64,000 nucleotides of DNA from Sphingobium cloacae (GTDB lineage: Bacteria; Pseudomonadota; Alphaproteobacteria; Sphingomonadales; Sphingomonadaceae): contig NZ_AP017655.1 of assembly GCF_002355855.1 (NCBI RefSeq), positions 2,261,501 to 2,325,500 of the forward strand. Reading direction: 5' to 3'. The notes beneath the pieces were generated by a model that was given only the letters and a program-made list of their open reading frames with translations, had not been told where the DNA came from and searched no databases. The position numbers and the translations under genes are program-made. Shown here one piece after another: positions 25,245 to 33,401 of the stretch (positions are counted from its first letter, which is position 1; each line of letters opens with the position of its first letter).

Positions 25245-25847
25245 ATGGCCACCGATGGTCATTCATCCGTCATGAACATGCTGACGGACAGTCCCGATGC
25301 CGTGACCGCCGATTGGGCCGCGGCGCTGCTTGATTTCTGGTTCAACCAGATCGGTGAAAAAGGCTGGTGGAGCCATGATCCGCAACTGGATCGGCTCTGC
25401 AAGGATAGGTTTCTGGAGGTTTGGGAAGACAAGCGGGCGCTGCCCGCCGAGGATTTCCTGGAGCGCGCGGACGAGGCGCTGGCGGCGGTGCTGCTGTTCG
25501 ATCAATTGCCGCGCAACATGTTCCGGCAGAGCGCCACCGCCTTCGCCACCGATCCGCTGGCCCGCGACATCGCGCGGGGCGCCATCGCGCATGGCTATGA
25601 CATCCAGATCGGTGGCGCGGGCAGGCTCTTCTTCTACATGCCGTTCCAGCATAGCGAGGCGCTGGAGGACCAGGAGCTCTCCCTCACCCTGTTCGAAGCG
25701 GCCGGGGACGAGCGATCGCTGGACTTCGCGCGCCGACACCATGCCGTCATCCAGCGCTTCGGCCGTTTTCCCCACCGCAATGCCGTTCTGGGCCGGCCGG
25801 ACCGGCCCGGCGAAGCGGAAGCGGCGGCGGAAGGCGCAGGCTGGTAA
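25245..25847 (+). CDS. DUF924 family protein
   Basis: The 200-residue protein has the family landmarks LLDFWF, KGWWSHDPQLD, LLFDQLPRNMFR, FFYMPFQHSE and FGRFPHRNAVLGR. DUF924 proteins form an alpha-helical TPR-like fold; their biochemical role is not established. The ATG at 25245 follows CTGAGGA closely and lies 28 bases after tldD, so co-transcription is likely. An upstream ATG at 25200 overlaps tldD and is less likely. Confidence 0.88.
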   Translation: MATDGHSSVMNMLTDSPDAVTADWAAALLDFWFNQIGEKGWWSHDPQLDRLCKDRFLEVWEDKRALPAEDFLERADEALAAVLLFDQLPRNMFRQSATAFATDPLARDIARGAIAHGYDIQIGGAGRLFFYMPFQHSEALEDQELSLTLFEAAGDERSLDFARRHHAVIQRFGRFPHRNAVLGRPDRPGEAEAAAEGAGW

Positions 25848-25956
25848 CCGCTCCGATTGCCCAAATTTTAGGCATATCCCGGCCGCTGCCCATTTTTTTG
25901 GCGCCGCAACATGAGCGCCTTTGCCCGGACCCCCTGTTAAGCGCCATTTAACGAAT

Positions 25957-25972
25957 TGGCACGGCCCTTGCT
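25957..25972 (+). promoter_or_regulatory. sigma-54 (-24/-12) promoter of glnK-amtB
   Basis: TGGCAC (25957-25962), five bases, then TTGCT (25968-25972) matches the consensus TGGCAC-N5-TTGCW without mismatch. Initiation would fall near 25983, 24 bases before the glnK ATG. A GTTAA-N7-TTAAC inverted repeat (25936-25952) abuts it upstream. No clear NtrC site (TGCAC-like dyad) was found by eye. Confidence 0.9.
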
Positions 25973-26006
25973 GAGTGATTGTCGCACACCATTCAAAGGG
26001 GGCGAC

Positions 26007-26345
26007 ATGAAACTGGTCATGGCTATCATCAAGCCGTTCAAGCTTGACGAAGTCCGCGAGGCACTCTCCTCGCTGGGCATCGCGGGCATGACGGTCAGCG
26101 AGGTGAAGGGCTTCGGCCGCCAGAAGGGGCAGACCGAAATCTATCGCGGGGCCGAATATTCCACCAACATGGTTCCCAAGATCAAGATCGAGGTGGTCTG
26201 CGACGACGACCTCGCGCCGCGCGTCGTCGAAGCCGCGCAGGCCGCCGCCCATTCGGGCGCGATCGGCGATGGCAAGATCTTCGTCCTCGATGTCGGGCAG
26301 GCGGTTCGCATCCGCACCGGCGAAACCGGCGAAACCGCGCTGTAA
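26007..26345 (+). CDS. glnK: P-II nitrogen regulatory protein
   Basis: The 112-residue protein is a complete P-II protein. It begins MKLVMAIIKPFKLDEV and has a T-loop with Y51 (RGAEYSTNM), the residue uridylylated by GlnD. It contains KIKIEVVCDD and ends GDGKIFVLDV. P-II proteins sense 2-oxoglutarate and ATP/ADP; the copy beside amtB plugs the ammonium channel when nitrogen is plentiful. The 14-base spacing to amtB and the shared sigma-54 promoter identify it as GlnK rather than GlnB. Confidence 0.96.
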   Translation: MKLVMAIIKPFKLDEVREALSSLGIAGMTVSEVKGFGRQKGQTEIYRGAEYSTNMVPKIKIEVVCDDDLAPRVVEAAQAAAHSGAIGDGKIFVLDVGQAVRIRTGETGETAL

Positions 26346-26359
26346 AGAAAGGGGAATTG

Positions 26360-27703
26360 ATGAGCTTTTCCAAGAAACTTTGCGGCGTGGCCGGGGCGAC
26401 AGCCCTGTCGCTGTTCGCCGCCCTGCCCGCCTGGGCGCAGGATGCCGCCGCCGCCCCCGTCCCGGACAAGGGCGACACGGCCTGGATGATGGTGTCGACC
26501 GTCCTCGTCCTCGCCATGATCCTTCCCGGCCTCGCGCTGTTCTATGGCGGCCTGGTCCGCACCAAGAACATGCTGTCCGTCATGACGCAGATCGGCGCGG
26601 TGGCGTGCCTCGCGATGCTGGTCTGGGTCACCTATGGCTACAGCCTCGCCTTCGGGCCGGACGGCTCGGAGGGGCTCAGGCCCTTCATTGCCAGCCTGGG
26701 CAAGATGTTCCTGTCAGGCATCACCCCGGAGTCGACGGCGGCGACCTTCACGGACGGCGTGGTCATTCCCGAATATGTGTTCGTCAGCTTCCAGATGACC
26801 TTCGCCGCGATCACCATCGCGCTGGTGCTGGGATCGGTGGTCGAGCGCATCAAATTTGCGGCCGTGATGGTGTTCGCGCTCGTGTGGCTCACCATCGTCT
26901 ATTTCCCGATCGCCCATATGGTCTGGGCGGCGGGCGGCCTGTTCTTCGAAATGGGCGCGCTGGACTTCGCGGGCGGCACGGTGGTGCACATCAACGCGGG
27001 CGTCTCCGCGCTGGTGGCCTGCATCATCCTGGGCAAGCGCATGGGCTTCCCCAAGGAACCGATGCCGCCCCATTCGCTGACGCTGACGATCGTGGGCACC
27101 GGCCTGCTGTGGGTCGGCTGGTTCGGGTTCAACGCCGGATCGGCGCTGGAAGCCAATGGTTCGGCCGCCCTCGCCATGATCAACACCTTCGTCGCCACCG
27201 CCGCGGCCGCCCTGGCCTGGATGATCGCGGAGAAAGCCGCGGGCCACAAGGCGTCGGCGCTCGGCTTCTGTTCGGGCGTGATCGCCGGCCTCGTCGCCAT
27301 CACTCCGGCGGCGGGCAATAGCGGGCCGTTCGGCGCCATCGTGCTGGGCGCGGTCGCCTCGGTCGTCTGCTTCTTCGCGGTGACGGTGGTGAAGCCCAAG
27401 CTCGGCTATGACGACTCGCTCGACGCCTTCGGCATCCACGGCATCGGCGGCATGATCGGCGCGATCGGCACCGCCATCGTCTATGCGCCTTCGCTGGGCG
27501 GCCCCGGCGGCGCGGACTATGCCATGGGCGGTCAGCTCATGACGCAGATCCTGGCGACGCTGACCACCATCGTCTGGGCGTCGATCGGCACCGCCATCGC
27601 CATCTTCATCGCCAAGGCCGTGACCGGCCTGCGGGTCAGCCAGGAGGTCGAATATGAAGGCCTCGACCTCGGCGAGCATGGCGAGCGCGCCTATAATTAC
27701 TGA
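26360..27703 (+). CDS. amtB: ammonium transporter
   Basis: The 447-residue protein has a cleavable signal (about 1-27, ending AWA) and eleven membrane helices. The Amt signatures include GLALFYGGLVRTKN near the start, MGALDFAGGTVVHINAG (pore His) and FGIHGIGGMIGA (second His). It forms trimeric ammonium channels regulated by GlnK. A strong GAAAGGGG site precedes ATG 26360; a TTG three bases earlier is also in frame. Confidence 0.97.
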   Translation: MSFSKKLCGVAGATALSLFAALPAWAQDAAAAPVPDKGDTAWMMVSTVLVLAMILPGLALFYGGLVRTKNMLSVMTQIGAVACLAMLVWVTYGYSLAFGPDGSEGLRPFIASLGKMFLSGITPESTAATFTDGVVIPEYVFVSFQMTFAAITIALVLGSVVERIKFAAVMVFALVWLTIVYFPIAHMVWAAGGLFFEMGALDFAGGTVVHINAGVSALVACIILGKRMGFPKEPMPPHSLTLTIVGTGLLWVGWFGFNAGSALEANGSAALAMINTFVATAAAALAWMIAEKAAGHKASALGFCSGVIAGLVAITPAAGNSGPFGAIVLGAVASVVCFFAVTVVKPKLGYDDSLDAFGIHGIGGMIGAIGTAIVYAPSLGGPGGADYAMGGQLMTQILATLTTIVWASIGTAIAIFIAKAVTGLRVSQEVEYEGLDLGEHGERAYNY

Positions 27704-27711
27704 GATTGGCA

Positions 27712-27730
27712 GGGCGGCGACAAGCCGCCC
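27712..27730 (+). terminator. stem-loop after amtB
   Basis: A perfect 7-bp stem GGGCGGC/GCCGCCC with a 5-base loop lies 9 bases after the amtB stop. No T run follows, so it may be a weak terminator or an mRNA-stabilising hairpin. Confidence 0.45.
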
Positions 27731-27793
27731 GCCTCACCCTGTTCCTCCTGCGAACACCACTCGGGACCGGTGCGAAAGCATCGGTCTCCTTTT

Positions 27794-28375
27794 TTACAGC
27801 TGCGACGATGTCATCGAACAGATCGGCTGATGCGGCTGATAGCGCGCCATGCCGTCCAAAAGCGCGTCCATGTCGTCCGCGTGGATCAGAATGCCCGCAT
27901 GGGCGGAGCGGATGAAGCCCGCCTCCACCATCTGCCGATAGAAGGCGATCAGCGGATCGTAGAAGCGGCTGACGTTCAACAGCCCCACCGGCTTGGCATG
28001 ATAGCCAAGCTGCGCCCAGCTGATCGCTTCCCATAGTTCGTCCATCGTGCCGACGCCGCCCGGCAGGGTCACGAAGCCGTCGGACAGGTCGGTGAACAGC
28101 GCCTTGCGCTGATGCATGGTCTGGACGATGTGGAGGTGCGTGAAGCCATGATGGGCGGCTTCCGCCTGGACCAGCGCTTCGGGGATGACGCCGATCACTT
28201 CGCCGCCCGCTTCGAGCGCGGCGTCCGCGAGCGTGCCCATCAACCCCAACCGGCCGCCGCCATAGACGACCCCGATGCCGCGCCGCGCCAGCCCCTGCCC
28301 CACCTGCCGGGCGGCTTCGATAAAGGCGGGGTCGGCGGGCGTGGCCGAACCGCAATAGACCGCCAGTCTCTTCAT
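27794..28375 (-). CDS. LOG-family nucleoside monophosphate phosphoribohydrolase (TIGR00730)
   Basis: The 193-residue protein begins MKRLAVYCGS. It has YGGGRLGLMG and LPGGVGTMDELWE, the nucleotide-binding motifs of the LOG family (PGGxGTxxE). Members release free base from (cytokinin) riboside 5'-monophosphates; many bacterial ones are general AMP phosphoribohydrolases. Its start overlaps the phytoene desaturase stop by four bases, so it is translated after it. It is convergent with amtB. Confidence 0.92.
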   Translation of the reverse strand: MKRLAVYCGSATPADPAFIEAARQVGQGLARRGIGVVYGGGRLGLMGTLADAALEAGGEVIGVIPEALVQAEAAHHGFTHLHIVQTMHQRKALFTDLSDGFVTLPGGVGTMDELWEAISWAQLGYHAKPVGLLNVSRFYDPLIAFYRQMVEAGFIRSAHAGILIHADDMDALLDGMARYQPHQPICSMTSSQL

Positions 28376-29853
28376 ATAAGGTCTTTCAGCATCAGCGCCG
28401 CCGTCACCTTCGCCCCGGCCACCACGCCGGGAATGCCCGCGCCCGGATGCGTGCCCGCGCCCACCAGATAGAAGTTGGGCAACACGTCATCCTGATTATG
28501 CGGCCGGAACCCGGCATTCTGGGACAGGCGCGGCTCCAGGCTGAAGGCGCTGCCATGATGCGCGGACAGGTCGCGCGCGTGATCGGCGGGCGTCCGGTGA
28601 AACTGGGTGACGATGCGGGAACGGATGTCGGGGATCAGCCGGTGCTCGATCTCGTCCAATATCCGTTCGGCATAAACCGGCCCGAAGCGGTCCCAGTCGA
28701 TCGGCAATTTGCCCATATGGGGCACGGGCGTCATGACGGAAAAGGTCGAATGGCCGTCCGGCGCCAGCGACGGGTCGGTGACGGTGGCGTGTTGCAGGTA
28801 GAGGGCGGCATCCTGCGGCAGGATGCCATGGTCGAAAATGTCCTTGAGCCACGCTTCATAACGCGGGCCGAACAGCATCATGTGGTGCGGGATGCCGGGC
28901 CAGCTTCCCCTGATCCCGAAATGCAGGACGAACATGCCGGGCGACCAGTGTTTGCGCGCGATCCGCTCCGCCATCTTCGGACCGCGCGGATGATGGCCCA
29001 GAAGGTCGCGATAGCTGTGCAACAGATCGGCGTTGCTGGCAACCGCCTCCGCATCGCCGCGCCAGCCCGATGCCGTGCGGACGGCCACGGCGCGGTCGCC
29101 ATGCACTTCGATCCGTTCGACCTTGTCGCCCAGGCGCAGCACGCCGCCCAGCCGCTCGAAATGAGTCGCCATGCCCTGCACCAGACGGTGGGTCCCGCCC
29201 TGGGCGAACCAGACGCCGCCCTGCTTCTCCAGCTTGTGGATCAGGCTGTTGACGCCGCTGGCGGTCGACGGATTGCCGCCGATCATCAGCACGCGCCACG
29301 ACAGCGCCTGCCGCAGCCTTTCATCCTTCACATAAGAGGAGACCACCGAATAGACGGAGCGCCACGCCTGATGGCGGGCGAGCATCGGCGCGGCCCGGAC
29401 CATGGAGCGGACATCGGGAAAGCCCGCCGAACCGAGCCGCCGCCAGGCGTCTTCATACACATCGTCGGCATAATCGAGGAACCGTTCATAGCCCGCGACG
29501 TCCGATGGGCTGAGCTTCGCGATCCGGGCGCGCAGGCTGCCCTCCCCGCCCGCATGGTCGAACTGGGCGCCATCGGGCCAGTTCAGGCGGTAGAAGGGCG
29601 AGACGGGGAGGAGCGTCACATCCTCGCCCATGTCGTGGCCGGAGAGACGCCATAGCTCCGCCAGCGAGGCCGGATCGGTGATGCCGGTCGGCCCGGCGTC
29701 GAAGATGAAGCCGTCCCTTTCCCACAGGGCGGCGCAGCCGCCGGGGCGGTCGCGGGCTTCGACCAGCGTGGTGTCGATCCCCGCGGACTGGAGGCGGATG
29801 GCGAGCGCCAGGCCGCCGAAGCCCGCGCCGATGACGACGGCTTTCCTGCTCAT
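28372..29853 (-). CDS. crtI: phytoene desaturase, CrtI type
   Basis: The 493-residue FAD enzyme has a dinucleotide-binding motif at the N-terminus (VVIGAGFGGLALAIRLQ, then LVEARDRPGGCA). The CrtI C-terminal signature is present (NFYLVGAGTHPGAGIPGVV). It introduces double bonds into phytoene to make lycopene, the precursor of the yellow carotenoids of sphingomonads. ATG 29853 starts directly at the Rossmann fold; a longer frame upstream has no structure. No other crt gene is beside it; the following gene is the LOG hydrolase. Confidence 0.94.
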   Translation of the reverse strand: MSRKAVVIGAGFGGLALAIRLQSAGIDTTLVEARDRPGGCAALWERDGFIFDAGPTGITDPASLAELWRLSGHDMGEDVTLLPVSPFYRLNWPDGAQFDHAGGEGSLRARIAKLSPSDVAGYERFLDYADDVYEDAWRRLGSAGFPDVRSMVRAAPMLARHQAWRSVYSVVSSYVKDERLRQALSWRVLMIGGNPSTASGVNSLIHKLEKQGGVWFAQGGTHRLVQGMATHFERLGGVLRLGDKVERIEVHGDRAVAVRTASGWRGDAEAVASNADLLHSYRDLLGHHPRGPKMAERIARKHWSPGMFVLHFGIRGSWPGIPHHMMLFGPRYEAWLKDIFDHGILPQDAALYLQHATVTDPSLAPDGHSTFSVMTPVPHMGKLPIDWDRFGPVYAERILDEIEHRLIPDIRSRIVTQFHRTPADHARDLSAHHGSAFSLEPRLSQNAGFRPHNQDDVLPNFYLVGAGTHPGAGIPGVVAGAKVTAALMLKDLI

Positions 29854-29981
29854 CGGGCGATGGGGTCCGGCATGGGAAGCATGGCGCCTCTTATGGGCAT
29901 GGGGGAGGAAGGGCACAAGACGGGATGCAAAACCATGAAGGAGATGGCGAGGGGAAAGGGTTTACGAAGGATGCGATATAG

Positions 29982-29995
29982 TATAGGGGGGTATA
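29982..29995 (+). promoter_or_regulatory. DmeR/RcnR-type operator overlapping the dmeR ribosome site
   Basis: TATA-GGGGGG-TATA is a symmetric AT-flanked G tract, the arrangement bound by CsoR/RcnR-family proteins of this kind. It ends two bases before the dmeR ATG. The AGGGGGG therefore also sits at the right distance to be the Shine-Dalgarno, while TATAGT just upstream (29977-29982) could be a -10 element. Confidence 0.75.
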
Positions 29996-29997
29996 TT

Positions 29998-30270
29998 ATG
30001 CATATCGTGGCGGATCGGGAAAAATTGCTGGCGCGCGTCCGGCGGATCGCGGGACAGGTCCAGGCCGTCGAGCGGCAGTTGACGGGCGATGCGGGCTGTT
30101 CCGAGACGTTGCAGCTGGTCGCGTCGGTGCGCGGGGCGGTGGGCAGCCTGATGGAGGAACTGATCGAGCAGCATATGCGCGAGCATGTGGCCCGGCCCGG
30201 CCTGAACGACATGCAGCGGGAAGCGGCGGCCGAAGAGATGCTAACGCTGATCCGGCGATACGGGAAATGA
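29998..30270 (+). CDS. dmeR: CsoR/RcnR-family Ni/Co-responsive repressor
   Basis: The 90-residue all-helical protein has the family core RVRRIAGQVQAVERQL. Its metal ligands H2, C34, H59 and H63 align one-off with the H3/C35/H60/H64 set of the Ni/Co sensor RcnR. This distinguishes it from copper-type CsoR and aldehyde-type FrmR. In the metal-free state it should block its own operator, and Ni or Co should release it. It overlaps dmeF by four bases (ATGA). A longer frame upstream (ATG 29971) would read through the operator and is unlikely. Confidence 0.88.
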   Translation: MHIVADREKLLARVRRIAGQVQAVERQLTGDAGCSETLQLVASVRGAVGSLMEELIEQHMREHVARPGLNDMQREAAAEEMLTLIRRYGK

Positions 30271-31352
30271 CCATGCACGGCGACCATGAGCAGGGCCACG
30301 GCCATCATCATCACCACGGCCATCATGACGGCCCCGAACGTCACGCCCATGGGAGCGGGCATGGGAACGGGCATGGCGATGGACAGGACGATGGGCGTGG
30401 CGGGCGGGACCGGTTCCCGCCGCCGCGCGCCGATGCGGAGATCAGCCATTATTTCGACCATATCTACCTGAGCGCCGGGCATGACCGGAATGCGAAGCGG
30501 ACGGTCTGGGTCGTCTGGCTGACCGCCGCGACCATGGTGGTGGAGATCGTCTTCGGATGGATCACCGGCTCCATGGCGCTGCTGGCGGACGGGTTCCACA
30601 TGGCGACCCATGCGGGCGCGCTGGCGGTGGCCGCCGCCGCCTATGGCTATGCCCGCAGGCATGCGCGCAATCCGCGCTTCACCTTCGGCACGGGCAAGGT
30701 GGGCGACCTGTCGGGCTTTGCCTCCGCCCTGCTGCTGGGGGTGACGGCGCTGTTCATCGCGGTCGAATCGGGGATGCGCCTGTTCGAGCCGGTGGACGTG
30801 CGGTTCGGCGAAGCGACGCTGGTCGCGGTGATCGGCCTTGCCGTCAACCTGCTGAGCGCGCTGCTGCTGGGCCATGACCATGGGCATGATGGGGGGCATG
30901 ACGGGGGGCATGACGGGCACGACCATGGCGCCGGGCAGGACCACAAGCACAGCGACAATAATCTGCGCGCCGCCTATGTGCATGTGCTGACCGATGCGCT
31001 GACGTCGGTGCTGGCGATCGTGGCGCTGATGGCGGGGCGTTACCTGGACTGGTGGTGGATGGACCCGGCGGTGGGCCTGCTGGGCGCGGTGGTGATCGCG
31101 CGCTGGGCCTGGGGATTGATGAAGGACACCGCCGCGATCCTGCTGGACACCGCCGAACCGGCGCTGATGGCGCGGGTGCGCGACCTGACCGAAGCGGAAG
31201 GCGCGGTCATCCGCGACCTGCATGTCTGGCGCGTCGGACCCCATGCCCATGCCGCGATCATCAGCATCGCCCCCGGCGCGGACAGCGCCGCCGTGCGCGC
31301 GCGGGTGAGCGCCCTGCCCCGGATGGAGCATGTGACGGTGGAGACGGTCTGA
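30267..31352 (+). CDS. dmeF: cation diffusion facilitator, DmeF type
   Basis: The 361-residue protein has an N-terminal His/Gly/Asp-rich arm (residues 1-50, including GHHHHHGHH) and six membrane helices. Metal-site residues lie in helix 2 (LLADGFHMATHA) and helix 5 (HVLTDALTSV). A second His-rich loop (GHDHGHDGGHDGGHDGHDHG, about 210-232) sits between helices 4 and 5. The C-terminal cytoplasmic domain ends around HVTVETV. DmeF proteins export cobalt and nickel with proton exchange. Coupling to dmeR and its H-C-H-H sensor supports Ni/Co over zinc. Confidence 0.9.
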   Translation: MTMHGDHEQGHGHHHHHGHHDGPERHAHGSGHGNGHGDGQDDGRGGRDRFPPPRADAEISHYFDHIYLSAGHDRNAKRTVWVVWLTAATMVVEIVFGWITGSMALLADGFHMATHAGALAVAAAAYGYARRHARNPRFTFGTGKVGDLSGFASALLLGVTALFIAVESGMRLFEPVDVRFGEATLVAVIGLAVNLLSALLLGHDHGHDGGHDGGHDGHDHGAGQDHKHSDNNLRAAYVHVLTDALTSVLAIVALMAGRYLDWWWMDPAVGLLGAVVIARWAWGLMKDTAAILLDTAEPALMARVRDLTEAEGAVIRDLHVWRVGPHAHAAIISIAPGADSAAVRARVSALPRMEHVTVETV

Positions 31353-31523
31353 GGGCGAAGGGATACCAGCCAGCGGCCGGTGCCGGGGGCTGGCCGGTCA
31401 TCCGCCTGGACAAGATATGGCGCAAGCGCCGGCGCGCTTTTCCTGTCCGGCCCGTTCCCTGTCCGGCTGGCGTCCCCCCTTCAGGGGGAGGGCAGCATCA
31501 TCGCCGGATCGTCAACAACCTGT

Positions 31524-31552
31524 CCCGCCCGGACGCCTCGCGTCCGGGCGGG
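31524..31552 (-). terminator. strong hairpin after the TPR-like gene
   Basis: A perfect 12-bp stem CCCGCCCGGACG/CGTCCGGGCGGG with a 5-base loop begins 8 bases beyond the stop of the minus-strand gene. It is followed on that strand by ACAGGTTGTTG, not a T run. It may end transcription from both sides. Confidence 0.55.
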
Positions 31553-31559
31553 AAGAGAA

Positions 31560-32327
31560 TCAGCCCGACTGCTGCCCCGTCATCGCCTGAATCGAGGGCT
31601 TGTTGACGGAGTCGATCGAGCCATCGGCCATCATCGCCTTGCCCATGTCCAGCGCCTCCTTGCGGAGCGCCTCGTCATTGGCGCTCTGGCTCGCGCCGAT
31701 CAGCGCGGACAGGAGGGTGTTGCGGTTCACCTTGTCCGTCGCATTTTCCGCGACCGACTTGCGCGCCAGGGTCACCGCTTCCTTATAATAGGGGTCGGCG
31801 CCGGTCATGTCCTTCGCCGCCAGCTTCTGATTGCCCAGCTGGATCAGGATGCCCGCCAGAATGTTCCGGTTGGCCGCGTCGGCGGGCTTGGCTTCCACCA
31901 CCTTGCGCCAGTGGGGAAGCGATTCGCCGTAAAGCGCGATCACCTTGTCCATCTGCCCCTGCGCGCCCTGCGCGGCGGCATCGGCATAGAGCGCGTTGGC
32001 GAGGAAATTCACATTGTCGATATTGTCGGGCTGCGCCTGGACCGCCGTGCGGATCGCGGGGAGCGCGGCTTCATATTTGGCGACGGCGCCCGCATTGTCG
32101 CCCGCCTGCTGGGCCTGCTGGCCCGCCGTGAAGTCGGTGACCGCCTGATTGAAGGCGGCGATCTGCTCCTGCGTCATCTGGCCCGCGGCGGGCGCGGCTT
32201 CCGCCGGGGCGGCCTCAGCAGGCGCGGACTCGGCGGGGGCGGCGGGCGCTTCCTGCGCCTGCAAGGGCGCGGCCAGCGCGAAAGGGGCGGCAAGGGTGGT
32301 CAGGGCAATATAAACAGAACGGGACAA
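31560..32327 (-). CDS. exported TPR-like hypothetical protein
   Basis: The 255-residue protein has a signal peptide (about 1-24, ending LQAQ). An Ala/Pro/Glu linker with AEAAP repeats follows, then a helical region of TPR-like pairs (ALPAIRTAVQAQPDN, YGESLPHWRKVVEAKP, YYKEAVTLARKSV). I use a TTG start at 32327 because GGAGAG lies five bases before it; a longer ATG frame begins in a poor context. It is probably periplasmic. No specific role is visible. Confidence 0.75.
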   Translation of the reverse strand: MSRSVYIALTTLAAPFALAAPLQAQEAPAAPAESAPAEAAPAEAAPAAGQMTQEQIAAFNQAVTDFTAGQQAQQAGDNAGAVAKYEAALPAIRTAVQAQPDNIDNVNFLANALYADAAAQGAQGQMDKVIALYGESLPHWRKVVEAKPADAANRNILAGILIQLGNQKLAAKDMTGADPYYKEAVTLARKSVAENATDKVNRNTLLSALIGASQSANDEALRKEALDMGKAMMADGSIDSVNKPSIQAMTGQQSG

Positions 32328-32427
32328 AACCAACTCTCCATCTTTTCGTTCAAAAAATCCGTTCACGGCGCAATAAGCACCGTCCAACAGACATAATGAC
32401 CGAAATGGCCGCGTGGTTCCCAGCCCG

Positions 32428-33123
32428 TCAGGCTCGCGTCAACGCGCAAAAGGCGCAGTTCGTGGAAAATTCCTCACGGCGAAGGGCGCCGCGGGCAGCC
32501 GCCTCGGCATCCTCGCCCCATTGTTCGGCCTGCCAGACCTCATCGATTTCGGCCGCGGCCCAGATGGCGGCGGGCTCATGGCCGCCCTCCACCACCGCCA
32601 GCCCGCAGACCAGCGAGCCGCTGAGCGTCACCAGCGTCGAAAGGCCCGCCAGCGTGAAGGGATCGAAAGCCTCGACCGCCTGCGCCAGCCGCTCCAGCGT
32701 CTCGGGCGGCTGCGCGACCGGGAGGAGGCCCCGCGTCACGCGGAAAGCCACGTCGTAGCGCGCCACCGCCCAGTCCAGCAGCGGGTCCCACGCCGCCGCC
32801 TGCCGCGCGACCAGCGCCTCCGGCGCTTCGGCGCGATAGCAGAGCAGGTCGGTTTCGGCATAGCGCGCGATCCCGGCGGCAAAGGCTTCGCGATGGGGCG
32901 CGATCTGGTCGATGGCGGCGTTGGCGAGGCCGGTGAAGGGCATGGAGCGGGGGTCGATGGCGTCGCCCTGCGCGCGCCATTCCCGCGCCACCGCCTCGGC
33001 AAGCGCGGCATCGGGAAGCGCCAGCAGGGCCCGCGCGGGGGTGCGGACGGGGCGGCCGTCGAGCTGGATTCCAAAGCCCCCTTCCCCCGCGACGACGGCG
33101 GCGTCCTGGTAGAAACGCTTCAT
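32428..33123 (-). CDS. ATP12-family F1-ATPase assembly chaperone
   Basis: The 231-residue protein begins MKRFYQDAAVVAGEGGFGIQ and has LDGRPVRTPARALL, PFTGLANAAID and ETDLLCYRAEAPEAL, all typical ATP12 landmarks. In mitochondria ATP12 shields the alpha subunit of F1 during assembly; alphaproteobacterial copies are presumed equivalent. It is the last gene of a five-gene overlapping operon, with its ATG overlapping the preceding stop by four bases. Confidence 0.92.
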   Translation of the reverse strand: MKRFYQDAAVVAGEGGFGIQLDGRPVRTPARALLALPDAALAEAVAREWRAQGDAIDPRSMPFTGLANAAIDQIAPHREAFAAGIARYAETDLLCYRAEAPEALVARQAAAWDPLLDWAVARYDVAFRVTRGLLPVAQPPETLERLAQAVEAFDPFTLAGLSTLVTLSGSLVCGLAVVEGGHEPAAIWAAAEIDEVWQAEQWGEDAEAAARGALRREEFSTNCAFCALTRA

Positions 33124-33401
33124 GGCCGCGGACGCCGGCGAAAGAGGCTGAGGAGAAGGCGCGGCACGATCATATATTGGAACAGGCCGACGATGACGAA
33201 GATCAGGCCCATCGCCTTGGCCTTGCCGCCCTGCACCCAGGCGAAACGCTGCATCAGGATCAGGATGCCGAACATCACGACGAACGCGCCCGACAGGCGA
33301 AAAAGGCCGATGGCGAAGAAGCGCTGGCGCGCGACCTTTTCCGGGTCGACGGGCGGCGGCGGGGCCGGGGGCGGGACAGGCGGCGGCGTCATGTCATCCA
33401 T
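33120..33401 (-). CDS. small two-helix membrane protein
   Basis: The 93-residue protein has a Pro-rich N-terminal tail (TPPPVPPPAPPPPVDPEK) and two membrane helices (about 32-50 and 63-82) with basic flanks. No family is recognised. It overlaps the HAD gene by 8 bases and ATP12 by 4, so it belongs to the operon. Confidence 0.75.
   Translation of the reverse strand: MDDMTPPPVPPPAPPPPVDPEKVARQRFFAIGLFRLSGAFVVMFGILILMQRFAWVQGGKAKAMGLIFVIVGLFQYMIVPRLLLSLFRRRPRP

Noticed and set aside
25848..25956. NtrC binding sites upstream of the sigma-54 promoter
   Set aside because: No TGCAC-like dyad with proper spacing could be seen; the GTTAA-N7-TTAAC repeat does not fit the NtrC consensus.
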